Shown piece after piece: positions 11,901-23,375 of a stretch of 64,000 nucleotides of DNA. The DNA is from Plantago ovata. Its lineage: Eukaryota > Streptophyta > Magnoliopsida > Lamiales > Plantaginaceae. The notes beneath the pieces were generated by a model. That model made no database searches and was not told the DNA's origin. It saw nothing but the letters and a program-made list of their open reading frames with translations. Each line of letters opens with the position of its first letter. Within the stretch, counting starts at the first letter, position 1. The position numbers were made by a program, and so were the translations under genes. The stretch covers positions 108,863,397 to 108,927,396 of the forward strand of contig CM051456.1 of assembly GCA_028274465.1 (NCBI GenBank), in the 5' to 3' direction.

Positions 11901-14900
11901 ATAAAATGTTGGAGGTACCACTTTCCAGTAAAAGGAGTTTGTCACCATAACAAAAACTTGGATTGCACAATATTAACCTGTTCGTAAATTGCAGATACTG
12001 TTGTAACTAGGCGAATGTCTTTTAGAGCGGTAATTATGTGCGTCATTTTTTGTCACAATGTGAAATTCGCAAGTACTTTCTTTTAGTTTGTCAGATCTTT
12101 CTGTTCATAGAGTTTACTTAATTGTCAGTGATAAGCAATGCCTAGTTTTTAGTTGGGTATATTTCTGATGTGTATTGATCTTGAAGCTACAAATTTTCAT
12201 CTTATTTTTCTCCCTGTTGGTTAACATGCTCTCTCTTGTGTTTTCTTGTATCAGGCGTGCATAAAGGTCGCACTTGACTTTGTTTCACCAGAAAACATCC
12301 AACAGTGTTTTAGGCTGACTGAGGAATTTCGTGTCCTTCCACAAAATCACAGGGCTAAGGAAGATAAGTTAGAGGTGAAGCTTCATCTACGCTTGTCTTA
12401 CATCCTGAGAAAATGATTCCTGCAGTCACTTTTCTTGTCTAAGTAAATGCTGTGTAGTATGCGGACTCAATTGCTTTGTTCTGTATATGTGTCTATGCAA
12501 TTAACATGTGACCATGCATGTGTACTTGGTTGCATATTCTAGTTCAATACTCCTTTGACTCTCTCATCTGCCCAGTTGTCTGTTATTCTATCACTAAAGC
12601 TAATATATACTACTTATTTGTTAAAGTTGTGGCATTTTCATTGACTAGTTTGACATTTGCACGATGATGTGGTGTGTGGAATGTTCTATCAAGTGAACAA
12701 AATCGTTTTCTCACAATCTTGATGTTGGGGGACATGCCCATCTCTGGAAACAACAGATTTATTGCTAGTAGTATTTGACACCAGCATTTTCTCGATTATA
12801 GACTACACAAAAGTAATTCACTGCTTGATATCTGTTTCTGTTTAAGTGAATGTGCCATTTAACTTATCTGGTCCTATTGTTAAAGGTGAAGAAGATGACT
12901 ATTCATGCAATCAAGAGTGCTGTCGAGGAATTGGAGAAAATAACAGAACTGGTACGTGTTTGAAAATTACTCTTTCCAATTTTTTTCAGCATTAATACGT
13001 GACTAATGTTTTGACTTTTGAGACTTTGCATACTTGTGTTTATTTTTATACACCATGGACTTTTTTTTTTTTTTTTGAAAGATTAAATCCATTAAAGCCC
13101 AAATTCGTACAAGTAAGAGGGGCATACCCCAATCCTTGCTAGCCATTCCAGCAAGTATATCAAGTACAAAGTGTATCTCCAACTAGTCAGCGTAACTAGA
13201 GGAAAAAGAAATCTAGGCACAAGAAAGTAGACTCTAGTTCAAAACTATGATCTACCTAACTCTAAAGCAATAGTATCCTGCCAAATCTTAGACCTCATGT
13301 ACTCCAGCGTGTACTGTGATCCAAGTTTCCAGGTGTGTAGGTCGACAAACTCTATTAGTTTCCTGGGCAATGCTCTAGGAGCACAACCCCCTTCTAACTC
13401 AATAGAGCCGCAGATATCTCCAGTGCTTCCTCAGCATTTCTTTCAACAATTCTTGGGCTATTAATGGCAACTTAAGAACCAGATCAGCCTCGAGAAATCA
13501 GAATCATGAGTCATACCTGTACCAAGCTCTTCCATCAATCTGGGCTGTGCGGTAAATCTGTACAATATCTTTATAGCACGTACACAACAACAGACCTACA
13601 CAACATTCACAAACCGCTCCACACAAGTGAAATTTCTAGTTTCTAGCGAACAAGAATAAGAATAGGACTGGTCACAAACAGCAACCTCAAGAAAAAGACC
13701 ATACCTGTGTCACCTTACCTCAAAGGCAGAGAGCTATCAAAGTAAATTTTCCACAAGATTCAACATACCTTAGTTCTTCCAGCAAATCAATCTATCAACA
13801 GCCACTGCAATCACAAACAGCAAACAGGACAAGGAAAAGACAAACAGCAAATCACCAAAATTAAACTACTGTTAGATCAATCTAAGTTTAGTAATAACAG
13901 CTCTAGTAATCCTATTATCTTTTATACCAATGATCTGTAACCTGTATATGAAATTCTGAGCAATGGCAGTACAGAAGCTTGATATGTGAACGGCCTCCTC
14001 CTGGAAAATAATCCCATTTCTTAAATGCCAAATTGCACTAATAACGGTACAGAACAGACCAGCCTTTATTTGGAAGAGATACCCATTTTTTCTTTGTGGC
14101 TTGGGCAAACATTGCTAAAATAACCATCATAGCTTAGATGTGCATCATAAACTTGTAGACCAGATAAGAAAAGATGGAGAATCTGTTGAGTAAAAGGACA
14201 GCTGCACAAAAGATGGTCTCTGGTTTCTTTAGCTTGGTCACAGAAGGTACAAAGATCATTGTCCACCAGCCCCCATTTATGTAACCTGTCCTTTGTAGGA
14301 AGTCTGTCAAGATTAGCCAGCCAAGTGCAAAAGGAATCTCTTGGTGCAGCAACTCTGTTCCAAACAAGAGGTCCCCAAGGTACATTTTCAGCAGCAGTCC
14401 AATACATGTTGTAAATTCTCTCAAACCTGTCTTTTTTCTTCAAGAGCATTAACTCATCCCTTTCTCTATCATTAAAATGAGTAATCAGATCATCCCTTAG
14501 GTGTAGAATATGGCTCCACCAGTAGCTATCTCCACTACTACCTTGAATTGTCCACATATTTGCATTTTTAAGCTTATAACTGTAAATCCACTTGTGCCAT
14601 AAGGACTGTGCAGAACCATAAGCAAGATCAAGGACTATGCAGCTAAGTGCAGTTTTGTTCCATGATAAAAGTTCCTTGAAATCTAAGCCCCCATTTGTTT
14701 TAGGATGACAGATTTTTCTCCAGGCCACTAAACTCTTCCTACCTTCTTCTTTGCCAGACCACAAGAAGTTTCGAAATATCCCAGTGACTCTTTTTATGAC
14801 CCCAATTGGAAGAGGCAAAATTCTTGCCCAAAACATGAAAATGCTATCCAAAACAGACTTTAGAAGTACAAGCCTACCAGCATAGCTCATATGTTTAGCA

Positions 14901-16550
14901 CTCCAGGATTGATTCCTTCCTACTATCTTCTTTATCAAAGGATCGAAATCACTAATATGCAATCTATTAGGGCTTAAAGGAACTCCAAGATAACGAAAAG
15001 GAAAATTACCTTCAACAAAGTTACTCTTCTCAATCAAGTCTTGCTTCACCTGGTCTGATATCCCTCCAAAGTAAATAGAACTCTTTGCCTTGTTAATTTG
15101 AAGCCCAGAAGTAGCAGAAAATTCAGCAAGAATGTCCATTACAACTTGAACAGAAGTAGAATCAGCTCTACAAAAGATCATGAGATCATCAGCAAAACCT
15201 ATTTGTATTATATTTAACTTCTTGCATTTAGGATGATAATGAAATCCAGAGTTGGAGATTCCAGCTTTCATCATCCTAGCAAGATACGGACTCAATGGAT
15301 CTCCTTATCGAAGCCCCTGTTTCCCCTTCAAATTACCTTCAAGTCTGCCATTAATGTTAAAAGAGAAACTTGCAGAAGTGACACAAGTCATAACTCTGTG
15401 AATGAACCAATCATTGAAACAATAGAGTTTTAGAACTGACAACAAGAATCCCCAACTGATTGTGTCATACGCCTTTCGTAAATCTATTTTCATCAAGCAT
15501 CTAGGAGAGATGTGTTTCCGCCCATAGCTTTTCACCATGGACTTGTTTGGTAGCAATACCATTGTTGATATGGTAATCTTTGAAACTCTTTTCCCTGATT
15601 GTAGTAGTTTAGTTTCCTTTATGTCTGAGTTGCTGAAATACACCTCCCATATATTTTCCTCTCTAATAAAATATGTCATATTATTTTAATGGTATTATTT
15701 CGATGTTTGGCAGCATTGTGCGGTTACATTTGTTTAGTCCTTATTAATCTGTGGTTTTCTGTTTGGTTGGCAAAAAATTGATTGGGATAAAATTGTAATA
15801 TTGGACTGTCTGGAAGATGCTAGTCTGACCTCATAACAAAAATACGGTAAATCAATTAAAATCTCACTCAAAACAATCGACGGTGTAAATAGATGGAAAA
15901 TTTTTTGAGAGCGAGAAACACAAATCAACTCCATTACTGTTGGGAAAAACCATTAGTAGTAATTTATAATTTAGGCTTAAAATTTTTAACGGCTCTAAGC
16001 ACTTTCAGAGGGTTTTCAAATTTTCAATATGGTTTTGCTTATTCTTTAATTACATGAAAGCAGTACTTCATTGACTTTTGGTGAAGTAGAAGACTGTCAC
16101 AGGTTGCTTGCTAAGAGAACAATTTTTCATATCCACTTATATAGGTTCTTAAGCAATTCAATTGGATGTTAAATTTCCACTCCAGCATTGTGTGTAAAAC
16201 CTTTCATGCACTTCAAGATGGGATTAGTTAATATTTGTAACATGTTTTCCGAAATTGATAATAGCTTTGAAACAGTTGTTAATATGGTTAGTAATAAGTG
16301 ATAATATCATTTTGTGATCTCTCCATGAGTGCAAATGTGATTTCACAGGAGATAGTAATCTTATTAGTTATTAATGATTTTCTTTATCAGCTAAGGTAAA
16401 ATTACTGCACATGTTAACATGTGTGAAGCTTGAAATTCACTTTTATCTTGCTCCAACCAAATTAGTACCTATACCCTTTGATCAGCTACTTCGTATTTAA
16501 AAAAATGCATTAATTGTTCCATCGGTTTTCCTCAGGCAAATGATATTTAA
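5950..16550 (+). CDS. JMJ25-like: JmjC histone demethylase, KDM3/JMJ25 group, copy B
   Basis: Predicted nuclear Fe(II)/2-oxoglutarate histone H3K9 demethylase of about 916 aa. Exons: 5950-6273, 6396-6511, 7146-7242, 7464-7605, 7968-8031, 8165-8888, 10082-10411, 10518-11111, 11400-11472, 11555-11640, 12255-12374, 12886-12951, 16536-16550. All phases agree and all borders are GT-AG. Order of domains: basic SR/K-rich N-terminus; RING-like Cys cluster (CHQCKN...[13 protein letters not shown]...[13 protein letters not shown]); second Cys cluster (CDNCKTG...[13 protein letters not shown]); JmjC domain with HCD metal ligands (about H593, D595) and distal His in AGCPHQVRN (about H844). The start is the first ATG of the open exon; an upstream leader exon is possible. 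The last intron is 3.6 kb and carries a LINE. If that intron is not spliced, translation stops three codons past the exon, at 12961-12963. H3K9 specificity is inferred from the family. Confidence 0.85.
6727..6863 (+). mobile_element. SINE in intron 2 of copy B
   Basis: Complete short SINE. The tRNA-Leu/Ser-like head has an A box TGGCCGAGTGG (6730-6740) and a B box GGGGTTCGAA (6771-6780), followed by a short body and a 15-base A tail (6849-6863). It is flanked by a perfect 16-bp target-site duplication GGTCAGACAAGTATAA (6711-6726 and 6864-6879). The perfect duplication implies a fairly recent insertion. Confidence 0.9.
7260..7320. repeat. TTA/TTTA microsatellite
   Basis: Simple T-rich tract with (TTA)n units in intron 3 of copy B, of the kind expected in plant introns. 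Confidence 0.6.
13061..15532 (-). mobile_element. 5'-truncated L1-type LINE in last intron of copy B
   Basis: The element runs on the minus strand. Its poly-A tail appears as a T run at 13061-13076. The target duplication CACCATGGAC sits at 13051-13060 and again at 15533-15542. The body encodes reverse transcriptase from about the second palm motif onward, so endonuclease and ORF1 were lost at insertion. About 800 bases (13077-13870) form the 3' untranslated part. The host sequence resumes at 15543 as copy B intron. Orientation is antisense to the demethylase gene. Confidence 0.85.
14066..15530 (-). pseudogene. LINE reverse transcriptase fragment
   Basis: Minus-strand reading begins [23 protein letters not shown] (palm motif A region), meets one in-frame stop where [10 protein letters not shown] would be expected (reads [15 protein letters not shown], near 15305), then stays open for 409 codons to 14066. 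The catalytic FADD motif (GFADDLMIF) is present. The C-terminal zinc-binding region follows ([20 protein letters not shown], zf-RVT type). No RNase H domain was found downstream. The protein is inactive because of the 5' truncation and the stop, but decay is mild, so the insertion is not very old. Confidence 0.8.
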
Positions 16551-17089
16551 GAAGACATGCTGAATTGCATGAAGGGAAACAGCATTCGTCAATGCGTGAA
16601 AAAGTTAGTTGCTGAGTTTTTGGCTTACATCAACAAAGGATCCCTTCCCATATTTTGTAGACCTGCCTCTCTTTTGTTGAGTACAATTCTTGACGGACAG
16701 GAAAATCCTTGGTTCAATTCTTGGCATTGGCAGACTCTTCTGTAATAGCAAGTAGCAACTACATGGGTAAAGTAACTTGTACCCAAGTAACATGAGTTTT
16801 GATCAGATGTCACTGGCCATGTGGACTAAGTCTGTTGTGAGAGGAGAGTGTTGAATTTCTTACCTTATGAGATATTCTGTTTGTTTCTACAATTCTACTT
16901 CTAGCCATGGTTGACTCAATTATTTGAATATGAGATTTTCAGTCAGGAAAGCTTCCCAATTGAAGCTGCTGCTGCTGCTCATTCTTTCTATTTTGTCTTT
17001 ATATCGTCTAGAAGTCGAAGTAGATTTTGTGTTTTTTGGTTGGAGAGACGATTTGCATTATTTTGCTCTGTTATTATCACCATCCTTTT

Positions 17090-17510
17090 TTACCATGTCG
17101 GAAGTGGGAACCTGCAAGAATTCTCAAAGCAAACTTCCCAATGACAGGGAGGTTTCATATTAAGCTTTAGAGCTAAAATGAGTCGATCTGCAGACTGGTA
17201 AAACCAAGAAAAATGAGTCGATGCTGTAGTCTGTAAATCGAGCTTCTTGGTGATCCTGTTTCTTTGCTCCATCTCTTTGGACACCAGCTCATTTGCTTAC
17301 CCCACCTGCCAGCTTCGAGATTCCAATCCACTTGGCCTGGCTGCTGTTCTTCCACCGTTTCAGTTTCAGTTTAGCAGGGCTCTGCGTTTTGTTTCTCAGC
17401 TAGCTCTTTATTTGCTTCTTTCTTGTCTTTCTTTTTCTTTCTCGTTTTGTAATTGACTTCGAGCATCTATTATGCTCTCCTTTTATTATATTAAAAAAAA
17501 AATTGGCCGT
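17090..17510 (+). mobile_element. Probable 3' tail of a LINE
   Basis: Before an A run at 17491-17500 the sequence has a small hairpin GAGCAT...ATGCTC (17462-17478) and a TTTTATTATATT stretch, the usual look of plant L1 3' ends. No coding part and no target duplication were found. Confidence 0.4.
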
Positions 17511-19569
17511 TTAAAAAAAAAAAGAAAATATTGTAGAGCTGCCCAAGAAAAATCGAAGCTAGAAAATCTGCTAAAGAAGTTAAGAAGCAAGTCGAAAATC
17601 TAGAAAGTCTAGTACCCGTGATCAACAAAAATAGAAACTGAATCGATCATTTTAGTTCCATCATGCAAATAACTACTACGAACTTCATCAGTATGAGATT
17701 CATGAGCACACCTGTAACGTCACAAGTTGATCTAGTAGTTAAGATAAGTCAATAATTGGTACGACACAATACTTTTTAACATCTGAAACAATTTAAAAGA
17801 AGCTCTTTGGGCAAACAAATAATAATAAAATTGATTTATATATTTTTATTCATTTATTTCTAGTAATCTGGTCATGATATGTTTCATATATTTGTAATTT
17901 ATTTTAAGTTAATCATATTTTAAAGTCTGCCCCATCGTAGAAATACATCATGAACGTTAATTATAACCTATATTTGAAACCAGTAAGAAAAATTTGGTTG
18001 AACATTAACCTGGTAGCTTCACCGAACAAAGTTTCAGTTTATTCTTCTTTTCAAAGTTATATTTTGATGCATACAATAAATGTAAAATTAAATTATAACC
18101 AATTCTATAAGTAGAGCTCAACTTAGGTCAACTCTAAGTTGACCTGGTGGAACCTCAATCCAGAGTGGTGACACTAGGGGTGAAACCAGTAAATTTGGCT
18201 AGAGGGGCAAACTTTAACAAATACTCTCACTGACCCAATATAAATTATTCAAAGAGTTTGAAATTGCAATTTGGAGTGTTAGGGGCAATGGAGTAGTTAT
18301 TTTTAATTTTTATATTTTAAGGGTCTCTTTATAATTTGTAAAGCTTATACACTTTTTTGCAAATGTTTTTATCATCCTAGAACTAGTAAAATTGTCCTAA
18401 AATTAGCAATAGAGGTGTTAGCATATTTACATGAAGTAGCCTCAGTGAGCTTGGATTAATGTTTTATAGTGGAACATCGGCTATGATGTCGAACAACGTG
18501 CACGTGAGATTGCGGCAAAATTAAGTGGGATGTCAAACAACGAACTAAGATGCGATATTAGCACAACACTCAGTTTGATTAGAATTGGAAACATACAGGA
18601 AAATATTCTTAAATTTTATGTCATTTAAAACCCTTTAATAATTAAAACTTCCTCCTATCCTATAACTGTACGGTAAATGGTACTTCTTCCATTTTTAGAA
18701 ACATTTTCTGAGGGCTAAAACATACTCCGTATAATACTACTTATTAATTAAGAAAAAATTAATTATCATTGCTCTAATATATGTCATAAAATACTTATCT
18801 GTTTTTCTGGATTCTATATGTATTCCATTATCGTCCGTTTTTATAAATTCTATACGTTTCCATTTTTTGTAAATCTTTATCTCACAACTTTATTGTGGGT
18901 CCTGCCACTAAACCAACACACTACACTCATTATATAAATCTATTAAAACTCCGATCCAAAAGCAAATGTATAGAATAAAAAAAACAGATGAGTAATAGTT
19001 TTTGTGTGGTATAAAGATAAAGTTGTAAGTGAGTCAAAAAGCTTGAGATAGAATGATAAAGTACTGATAAATAATGAGAGATAATTAATAAAAGATGATA
19101 AGTAGAATTAATTTTTTTCATTTTTGGAGTTATAAAGGTTGTTATGCAACGCTAGAAAAAAATTAGGAAAATTATAATGAAATGGAGAAAGTTGTATTGA
19201 TGACACTCATTTTTTACAAAGTTTAAGTATATTATTTTTATTTTTGTTTCCCATTTTGTTACCATTAATTAAAATGGTTACTCAACCTGAAAATTTTGTA
19301 TTATGACAATTAACTACTTTTTGCACCAAAATAAGAAAAATGTTTGAGTCTCATGTATACAAAATTATAAGAACATTGATATCAATAAACTAAGAATCAG
19401 AATCAAGTTTATAAATCTTGAACAAGAAATATAATATTAATAATTACTCTATATAAATAAATTGGGAAGCTGTAAAACTGTGTTTAGTATATATAAATAA
19501 ATCTCATATTAAGACAAATTGAAAATATACAAGTAAAGGAGAAGGAAAAGTCAGAGGTAGAGAAGCAAA
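17511..19569. other. AT-rich intergenic region
   Basis: No supported gene. A 9-bp-arm palindrome AGGTCAACT...AGTTGACCT lies near 18126-18146. Loosely inverted segments at about 18820-18895 and 18962-19035 (the first resembling the reverse complement of the second) suggest an old Stowaway-like MITE. Its ends could not be fixed. Confidence 0.35.
19486..19497 (+). promoter_or_regulatory. Candidate TATA box for the cysteine-rich peptide gene
   Basis: TATATATAAATA lies about 80 bases before the ATG at 19570. A second TATAAATAAA lies near 19452. Either would place a short leader before the ORF. Confidence 0.45.
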
Positions 19570-19812
19570 ATGAAGAGTACGAATGCAGTTATGCCAATGA
19601 TCATTGTTGTTATTGGGATAATGGTTTTGATGGTTTCAGCTGACATCGACTGCGATAGTTGTTGTAACCATTGCATTGATATTGGTTGCCTCGTCGTGTG
19701 CAAGCCATTTTGCAAGAGATACAAACAGTGCCCCGCTTATGTACCTCATGTTCGTCGTCAGGATGGTGATACTGGTGTTGCTACAGTCACCAAAAGTAAA
19801 TATCAAACTTAA
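19570..19812 (+). CDS. Small secreted cysteine-rich peptide
   Basis: Single-exon ORF of 80 codons. Residues 1 to about 24 form a hydrophobic signal peptide (IIVVIGIMVLMVSA), with likely cleavage before DID. The mature part has eight cysteines spaced C-x2-C-C-x2-C-x4-C-x3-C-x3-C-x5-C, followed by a Cys-free polar tail (YVPHVRRQDGDTG...). Eight cysteines in a short secreted protein fit plant defence or signalling peptides (defensin-like, thionin-like or hairpinin-like). The spacing does not match the classical gamma-defensin or thionin pattern that I know, so no family is assigned. A TATA-rich stretch lies upstream and there is no neighbour in the same family. It could be a degenerate member of a larger family. 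Confidence 0.6.
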   Translation: MKSTNAVMPMIIVVIGIMVLMVSADIDCDSCCNHCIDIGCLVVCKPFCKRYKQCPAYVPHVRRQDGDTGVATVTKSKYQT

Positions 19813-20260
19813 AGAGTGATGATATTTATAATGTAATGTTACCAGTTCAATTTCATACATTTTTATTTTTACGTATTTGTTCATCTGAAATAAATATTAT
19901 TTTTAAGGTTATTAAGGTCGTGCATCGGATCAATCTGACCAATCCCCTGACCTATCTTTTTGGAATTTTTATTTTTTATTTGAATGAAAATTCAATCAAT
20001 ATTAACCCAAAACCTAAGCTTCCATATGGGATTTCAGATTAATCCTCCATTGAACTTAATAGGGTAATTAAAATCACTGTAATTCGATAATCTGACAAGA
20101 CAAAGTGCAATATAACATGTATTTTCCCATTCCATCACCTCTCCCTATCCTCATATGATTTAGGTGACATCTTTAGTTAGACACGAGAAAACAATCAATA
20201 AAGTACTCTTAGGTATACATCAATAAAAATACTATTCATAGGCTCCAAAACCATGATAAC
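19813..20260. other. Intergenic, nothing recognised
   Basis: AT-rich sequence holding the 3' flank of the peptide gene. The A/T-rich start of the neighbouring LINE begins at 20261. Confidence 0.4.
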
Positions 20261-23200
20261 TTTTTTTGAGAACAAACAGAACTTCATTCATTCAATCATC
20301 AGAGTGAAAAAATACATCAGACAATATTCAAACGGTCACTAGGCAACATGTCTTGTCCAGTCCTATCACTAATAACATGAGTAGCTAATATAGTGTGCAA
20401 GCTGATTACCATGGCGACGAACAAATCGAAAACAGCACACTCCAAACGAAGCACACAACTCTCTAATGTCGTCAACCAAGCACCCCAGCGATCCCATCGA
20501 CGGTTCCCTATCATTCATTTGCTGAATGAGCGATAAGTAGTCTCCTTAAAAAACAACCGTAGAGAACCGTGACTCCAACGCCAACTTCACAGCCTCGCGT
20601 AAAGCCAGGAACTCAGCATGCTCCGCACTACCCACACAAGGTTCTCGCCGCTGGCGCCATAACAAAACATGCCCCGCAGAATTTTGCACCACAACACCAA
20701 GCCGAGCGCCCCTAGAATCTGTCCAGGACGCATCAAAATTGATTTTTAGCATCGGCGCATTAGGAGGTTGCCATTCTGCTTCCTGCTCGGCGACTCTAGC
20801 TGAATGAAACACGAGCCTTGCTGCCTTAAATCGCGAGATATACTCTTGGACAAAAGTCACAGCCTGCCTAGCCTCATAGCCATTCCCTTCATGTACTCGT
20901 TTATTCCTATTCGACCATATACTCCAACAAGAAACCAAAAAACCTTCGAGCTTCTCTTGGTCACACCCAACACGCACATGCGCAACCCAATCATCCAAAA
21001 GCACATGATCAGACATAACGAGGACAACATGAAAGTAAGAAATAGCCCAAAAAGGTCGTGCATACGGACAATCGCGCAAGACATGTATCAATGACTCAGC
21101 AGCACCACCACAAACATGACACATTTACCAGGTTCACTCCCCGTCGAACCAAGTTATCAAGCACAGGCAAGGAATTATGCAACATACGCCACCCAACGAT
21201 TTTAATCTTGTTAGGAATATTTAATTTCCAAAGCCATAACCAGGAACATACTTGAGAAGCGCTGCTATTGTCGGTCTGCGCGCTTTGTGTGACTCTCCTC
21301 ATATGCCGGTATAAAAAATAAGCAGAACTAACCGTGTATCTCCCATTCTTCGTATAATGCCATATCTGGGTGTCCGACAAACATGCTATAGGTAGAGGAA
21401 TCCTGAAAATTACCCTCGCATCATCTTCCCAAAAAATAGTTTTAACAAGACCCTCATCCCACCTTCCATCAGTAATCAGAGAGGAAACCGTAAGATCAGG
21501 CAACAAGTGACGATTAGGAGTAAACGATGAGAGAGCATATTTCCGAGGAATCCAGTTCATCTTCCATACGTAGATGTTAGCTCCGTTCCCTACCCTCCAA
21601 CGAATTCCACTCTTAACAAGATCCAGAGCCCCCATAAAACTCTTCCAAGTGAAAGAGTCACTGCCTTGTACCCCGCATCCAAAATACTAGTGGAAGGAAA
21701 GTATTTGACCTTGAACATTCGACCCAGAATAGAATTAGGAGACTGTAAAATCCTCCACACCTGTTTTCCCAACATAGCTTGATTAAAACCCCTCAAATCC
21801 CGAAAACCCATGCCACCATCTCTGTTAGAATCGCAAAGTCTATCCCATTTAGTCCAATGGATTTTCCTATCCTTCCCATTCCCCCACCAGAAGCGTGCAA
21901 TGATGGAATCAATCTCTTGCAACAAAGAATCAGGAAGCTTGAAACAACTCATAACATACGTAGGAATAGCTTGAATTACCGCTTTAATAAGTACCTCTTT
22001 CCCTGCTTTGGACAATGAACGATTATCAAAGCTTTGAACTTTGCTCCAAACCCTCTCTCTGAGCCATTTAAACACCTCCCTCTTCGATCGCCCCATCACA
22101 GTAGGCAACCCCAGATATTTATCATGTTTTTCCACCACACGAACCGGGAGACAATTCCTCACCTCCTCAATCCTCGCAGCAGTGGTGTTTCAACTGAAAA
22201 CCACCGTTGATTTCTCCAAATTGATCTGCTGCCCCGAAGCCAAGCTATACCTGAAAAGAATAACACTAATCTCTTCCGCCACTCTAGAAGTAGCGTGACA
22301 GAAAAGAAGAGTGTCATCAGCAAACAAGAGATGGAACATACGTGGAGCCCCAGGCGCAACAGCAACTCCAAATATTACATTTCTTACTTCTGCATCTCTA
22401 AATAAGGCGCTAGAGGCTTCAGTAACAAATAAAAATAAATAAGGAGAGAGGGGGTTACCCCGTCGAATTCCCCGTTCTGGTGTAAAAAGAGGTAATTCAG
22501 CCCCATTAAACAATAAGGAGTAAGACACCGTCCGCAATGTAAGCATAATGAGATCAATAAAACTGTCAGCAAAACCCAGAGCCTCCAACACACGCTGTAA
22601 TAAAGGCCATTCAACGCGATCATATGCTTTACTCATATCGAGCTTTAGAGCCATATACATATCTCGACCCTTAGTCTTGCGTTTCAAATAATGATTAGTC
22701 TCATACGCTACCAACACATTATCAGTGATAAGCTGTTCCGGCACAAAAGCAGATTGTGAATTAGAAATGATATTGGACATATGAGGCTTCAACCGATTGG
22801 TGATAGCTTTCGAAACAATCTTAAACATCACATTACTTAAGCTAATGGGACGAAACTGAGAAATCTGGTCAGGATTCTTACACTTAGGAATGAAAACCAC
22901 ATGTGTATAATTCAACCTTGGGTCTAAGACTCTATCATTCAGAACAGATAAAGCACAAGAGAGAACATTCTCACCGACAATAGGCCAGAACTTCTAATAG
23001 AAGAACGCAGGGAATCCATCCGGGCCAGGCGACTTCAACGGGTACATGTCAAACAACGCTGCTTTTACCTCTTCTGCTGTAAAAGGCAAGCAAAACTCCT
23101 GGTTTAATTCATCACCAACTCGAGCCCGTACTTGCTGACAAACATAATTAATATCCCGTTCTGAAGGATGAAGGATGAGTAGTGCGAAATATGGCTTTAA

Positions 23201-23375
23201 AATAATCAGTAGCAATGTTACCCGTAATCTCCGGATCATCACACAACTGACCATGAGCATTCTGTAAATGAACAATCTCATTAACCCGCTGCCTACGAGA
23301 AGCTTGCGAAGCATTGCCAATACGACGACGAGATTTGTAGTATTTTATCTTCGGTGTAGACCGGCTCCCAAGAAA
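20261..23375 (-). mobile_element. L1-type LINE with RNase H, 5'-truncated and decayed
   Basis: On the minus strand the element starts in the linker before reverse transcriptase (LGSRSTPKIKYYKSRRRIGN). It continues through fingers and palm (SPGPDGFPAFFY, ISQFRPISLSNVMFKIVSK, DMSKAYDRVEWPLLQ, HLLFADDTLLF), the thumb and zf-RVT region (CHVCGGAAESLIHVLRDCPY), and ends in RNase H (INFDASWTDSRGARLGVVVQ, AEFLALREAVKLALES). The tail is seen as a T run at 20261-20267. No target duplication could be identified. Confidence 0.85.
20546..23340 (-). pseudogene. LINE pol polyprotein remnant (RT + RNase H)
   Basis: The reading is spread over several minus-strand frames: 23320-22994, 22915-22190, 22162-21590, 21635-21096 and 21124-20546. 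It therefore carries frameshifts and stops and cannot give a functional polyprotein. The palm FADD motif and the RNase H Asp and Glu positions are still readable. It is older than the LINE at 13061-15532, which has only one stop, and differs in having RNase H. Confidence 0.8.

Larger units (their letters stand above)
11800..17080 (+). repeat. Segmental duplication, unit B
   Basis: Partner of unit A at 1-2470. The shared 3' flank runs past the terminal exon, including the GGATCC-containing stretch (16637 versus 2019) and the motif near 16925-17000 (versus 2340-2420). Beyond about 17080 the two copies no longer align by eye. Confidence 0.7.
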
